Origin: Candidatus Omnitrophota bacterium
Lineage (GTDB): Bacteria > Omnitrophota > Gorgyraeia > 2-02-FULL-51-18
DNA length: 6,723 nt
Assembly: GCA_023247955.1 (NCBI GenBank)
Contig: JAHFFL010000064.1
Span: 1-6,723 of the forward strand
Direction of reading: 5' to 3'
The notes below the pieces were generated by a model. It worked only from the letters and a program-made list of their open reading frames with translations. It ran no database searches and had not been told where the DNA came from. Both the position numbers and the translations under genes were made by a program. Every line of letters begins with the position of its first letter. Position 1 is the first letter of the stretch. This document shows, in pieces, positions 6,552-6,723 of the stretch.

Positions 6552-6723
6552 AGCCGTATCGGGACTCCTTTATTTTTTAAATACGTCTTGGCCTGTTTAA
6601 TCGTAAATTCCTTAAAATGAAAAATGCTCGCCGCGAGCACCGCATCCGCATGGCCTGCCGTAAGCCCCTCGGCCAAATGCGACAGATTCCCGACGCCGCC
6701 CGAAGCGATGACGGGAATACGAA
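6548..6723 (-). CDS. hisF: HisF, imidazole glycerol phosphate synthase cyclase subunit (C-terminal end only)
   Basis: Only the last 57 codons and the TGA stop lie in the window; the 5' part is beyond the right edge. HisF is the cyclase half of the HisH-HisF enzyme. It uses ammonia delivered by HisH to convert PRFAR into imidazole glycerol phosphate and AICAR in histidine synthesis, in the cytoplasm. The visible segment reads [18 protein letters not shown], then [15 protein letters not shown], and ends in KNKGVPIRL. These are the phosphate-binding SGG loop of the seventh beta strand of the TIM barrel, the eighth strand with [12 protein letters not shown], and the usual HisF C-terminus ending in an I-R-L type tail. 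The stop overlaps the hisI start by 4 bp (ATGA), which suggests translational coupling. The catalytic aspartates lie outside the window and cannot be checked. Confidence 0.95.
   Translation of the reverse strand, partial: RIPVIASGGVGNLSHLAEGLTAGHADAVLAASIFHFKEFTIKQAKTYLKNKGVPIRL

Larger units (their letters stand above)
1..6723 (-). other. his-trp gene cluster (hisF-hisI-trpEGDCFBA), likely one transcription unit
   Basis: Nine co-directional genes with junctions of -4 (hisF/hisI), +4 (hisI/trpE), 0 (trpE/trpG), -4 (trpG/trpD), +8 (trpD/trpC), 0 (trpC/trpF), -17 (trpF/trpB) and +31 bp (trpB/trpA). This spacing implies a single polycistronic mRNA with translational coupling. I found no leader peptide, T-box, terminator or convincing promoter between the his and trp parts, so the promoter presumably lies upstream of hisF, outside the window. 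Both extents are open at the window edges. Operon status is inference from spacing. Confidence 0.8.

Noticed and set aside
1..6723. A novel defence, mobile or secondary-metabolite system
   Set aside because: Every gene in the window is a standard histidine or tryptophan biosynthesis gene and no unexplained coding capacity remains.

Overview
The window is a densely packed block of amino-acid biosynthesis genes, all on the minus strand. Read in the direction of transcription (right to left) the order is hisF (3' end only), hisI, trpE, trpG, trpD, trpC, trpF, trpB, trpA (5' part only). Every gene was identified from family motifs and active-site residues in its translation. There is no room for other genes: junctions range from a 17-bp overlap (trpF/trpB) to an 8-bp gap (trpD/trpC). 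The single exception is the trpB-trpA junction, which carries a palindromic repeat. No RNA gene, CRISPR array, transposase or phage gene is visible, and no gene-free stretch exceeds about 30 bases.

Functionally, the trp genes encode every step from chorismate to tryptophan. TrpE/TrpG make anthranilate, TrpD adds phosphoribose from PRPP, TrpF isomerises the product, TrpC closes the indole ring, and TrpA/TrpB form tryptophan synthase. All are separate, single-function proteins; none of the trpG-trpD, trpC-trpF or trpE-trpG fusions known elsewhere is present. Upstream, hisF and hisI are the last genes of what is probably a his cluster continuing beyond the right edge. HisI ends 4 bp before the trpE start, so his and trp genes look like one transcription unit (a his-trp supraoperon). 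There is no space for a trp leader peptide, T-box or attenuator in front of trpE.

The most notable local feature is a 58-bp element at 423-480 made of nested inverted repeats. It belongs in appearance to the dispersed palindromic repeats whose translations give the [12 protein letters not shown] and [12 protein letters not shown] peptides seen in many bacterial genomes. Here it supplies the last nine codons and stop codon of trpB and the Shine-Dalgarno sequence of trpA, the latter inside a predicted hairpin.

The source is a bacterium of moderate GC content with lysine-rich proteins and oligo-A tracts within genes. The proteins are canonical bacterial types and do not let me name a phylum with confidence. 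An uncultivated Gram-negative-type lineage (for example Omnitrophota or a deltaproteobacterial relative) is only a guess. I see no undescribed biological system here; the supraoperon layout and the repeat at the trpB/trpA junction are the points worth following up.
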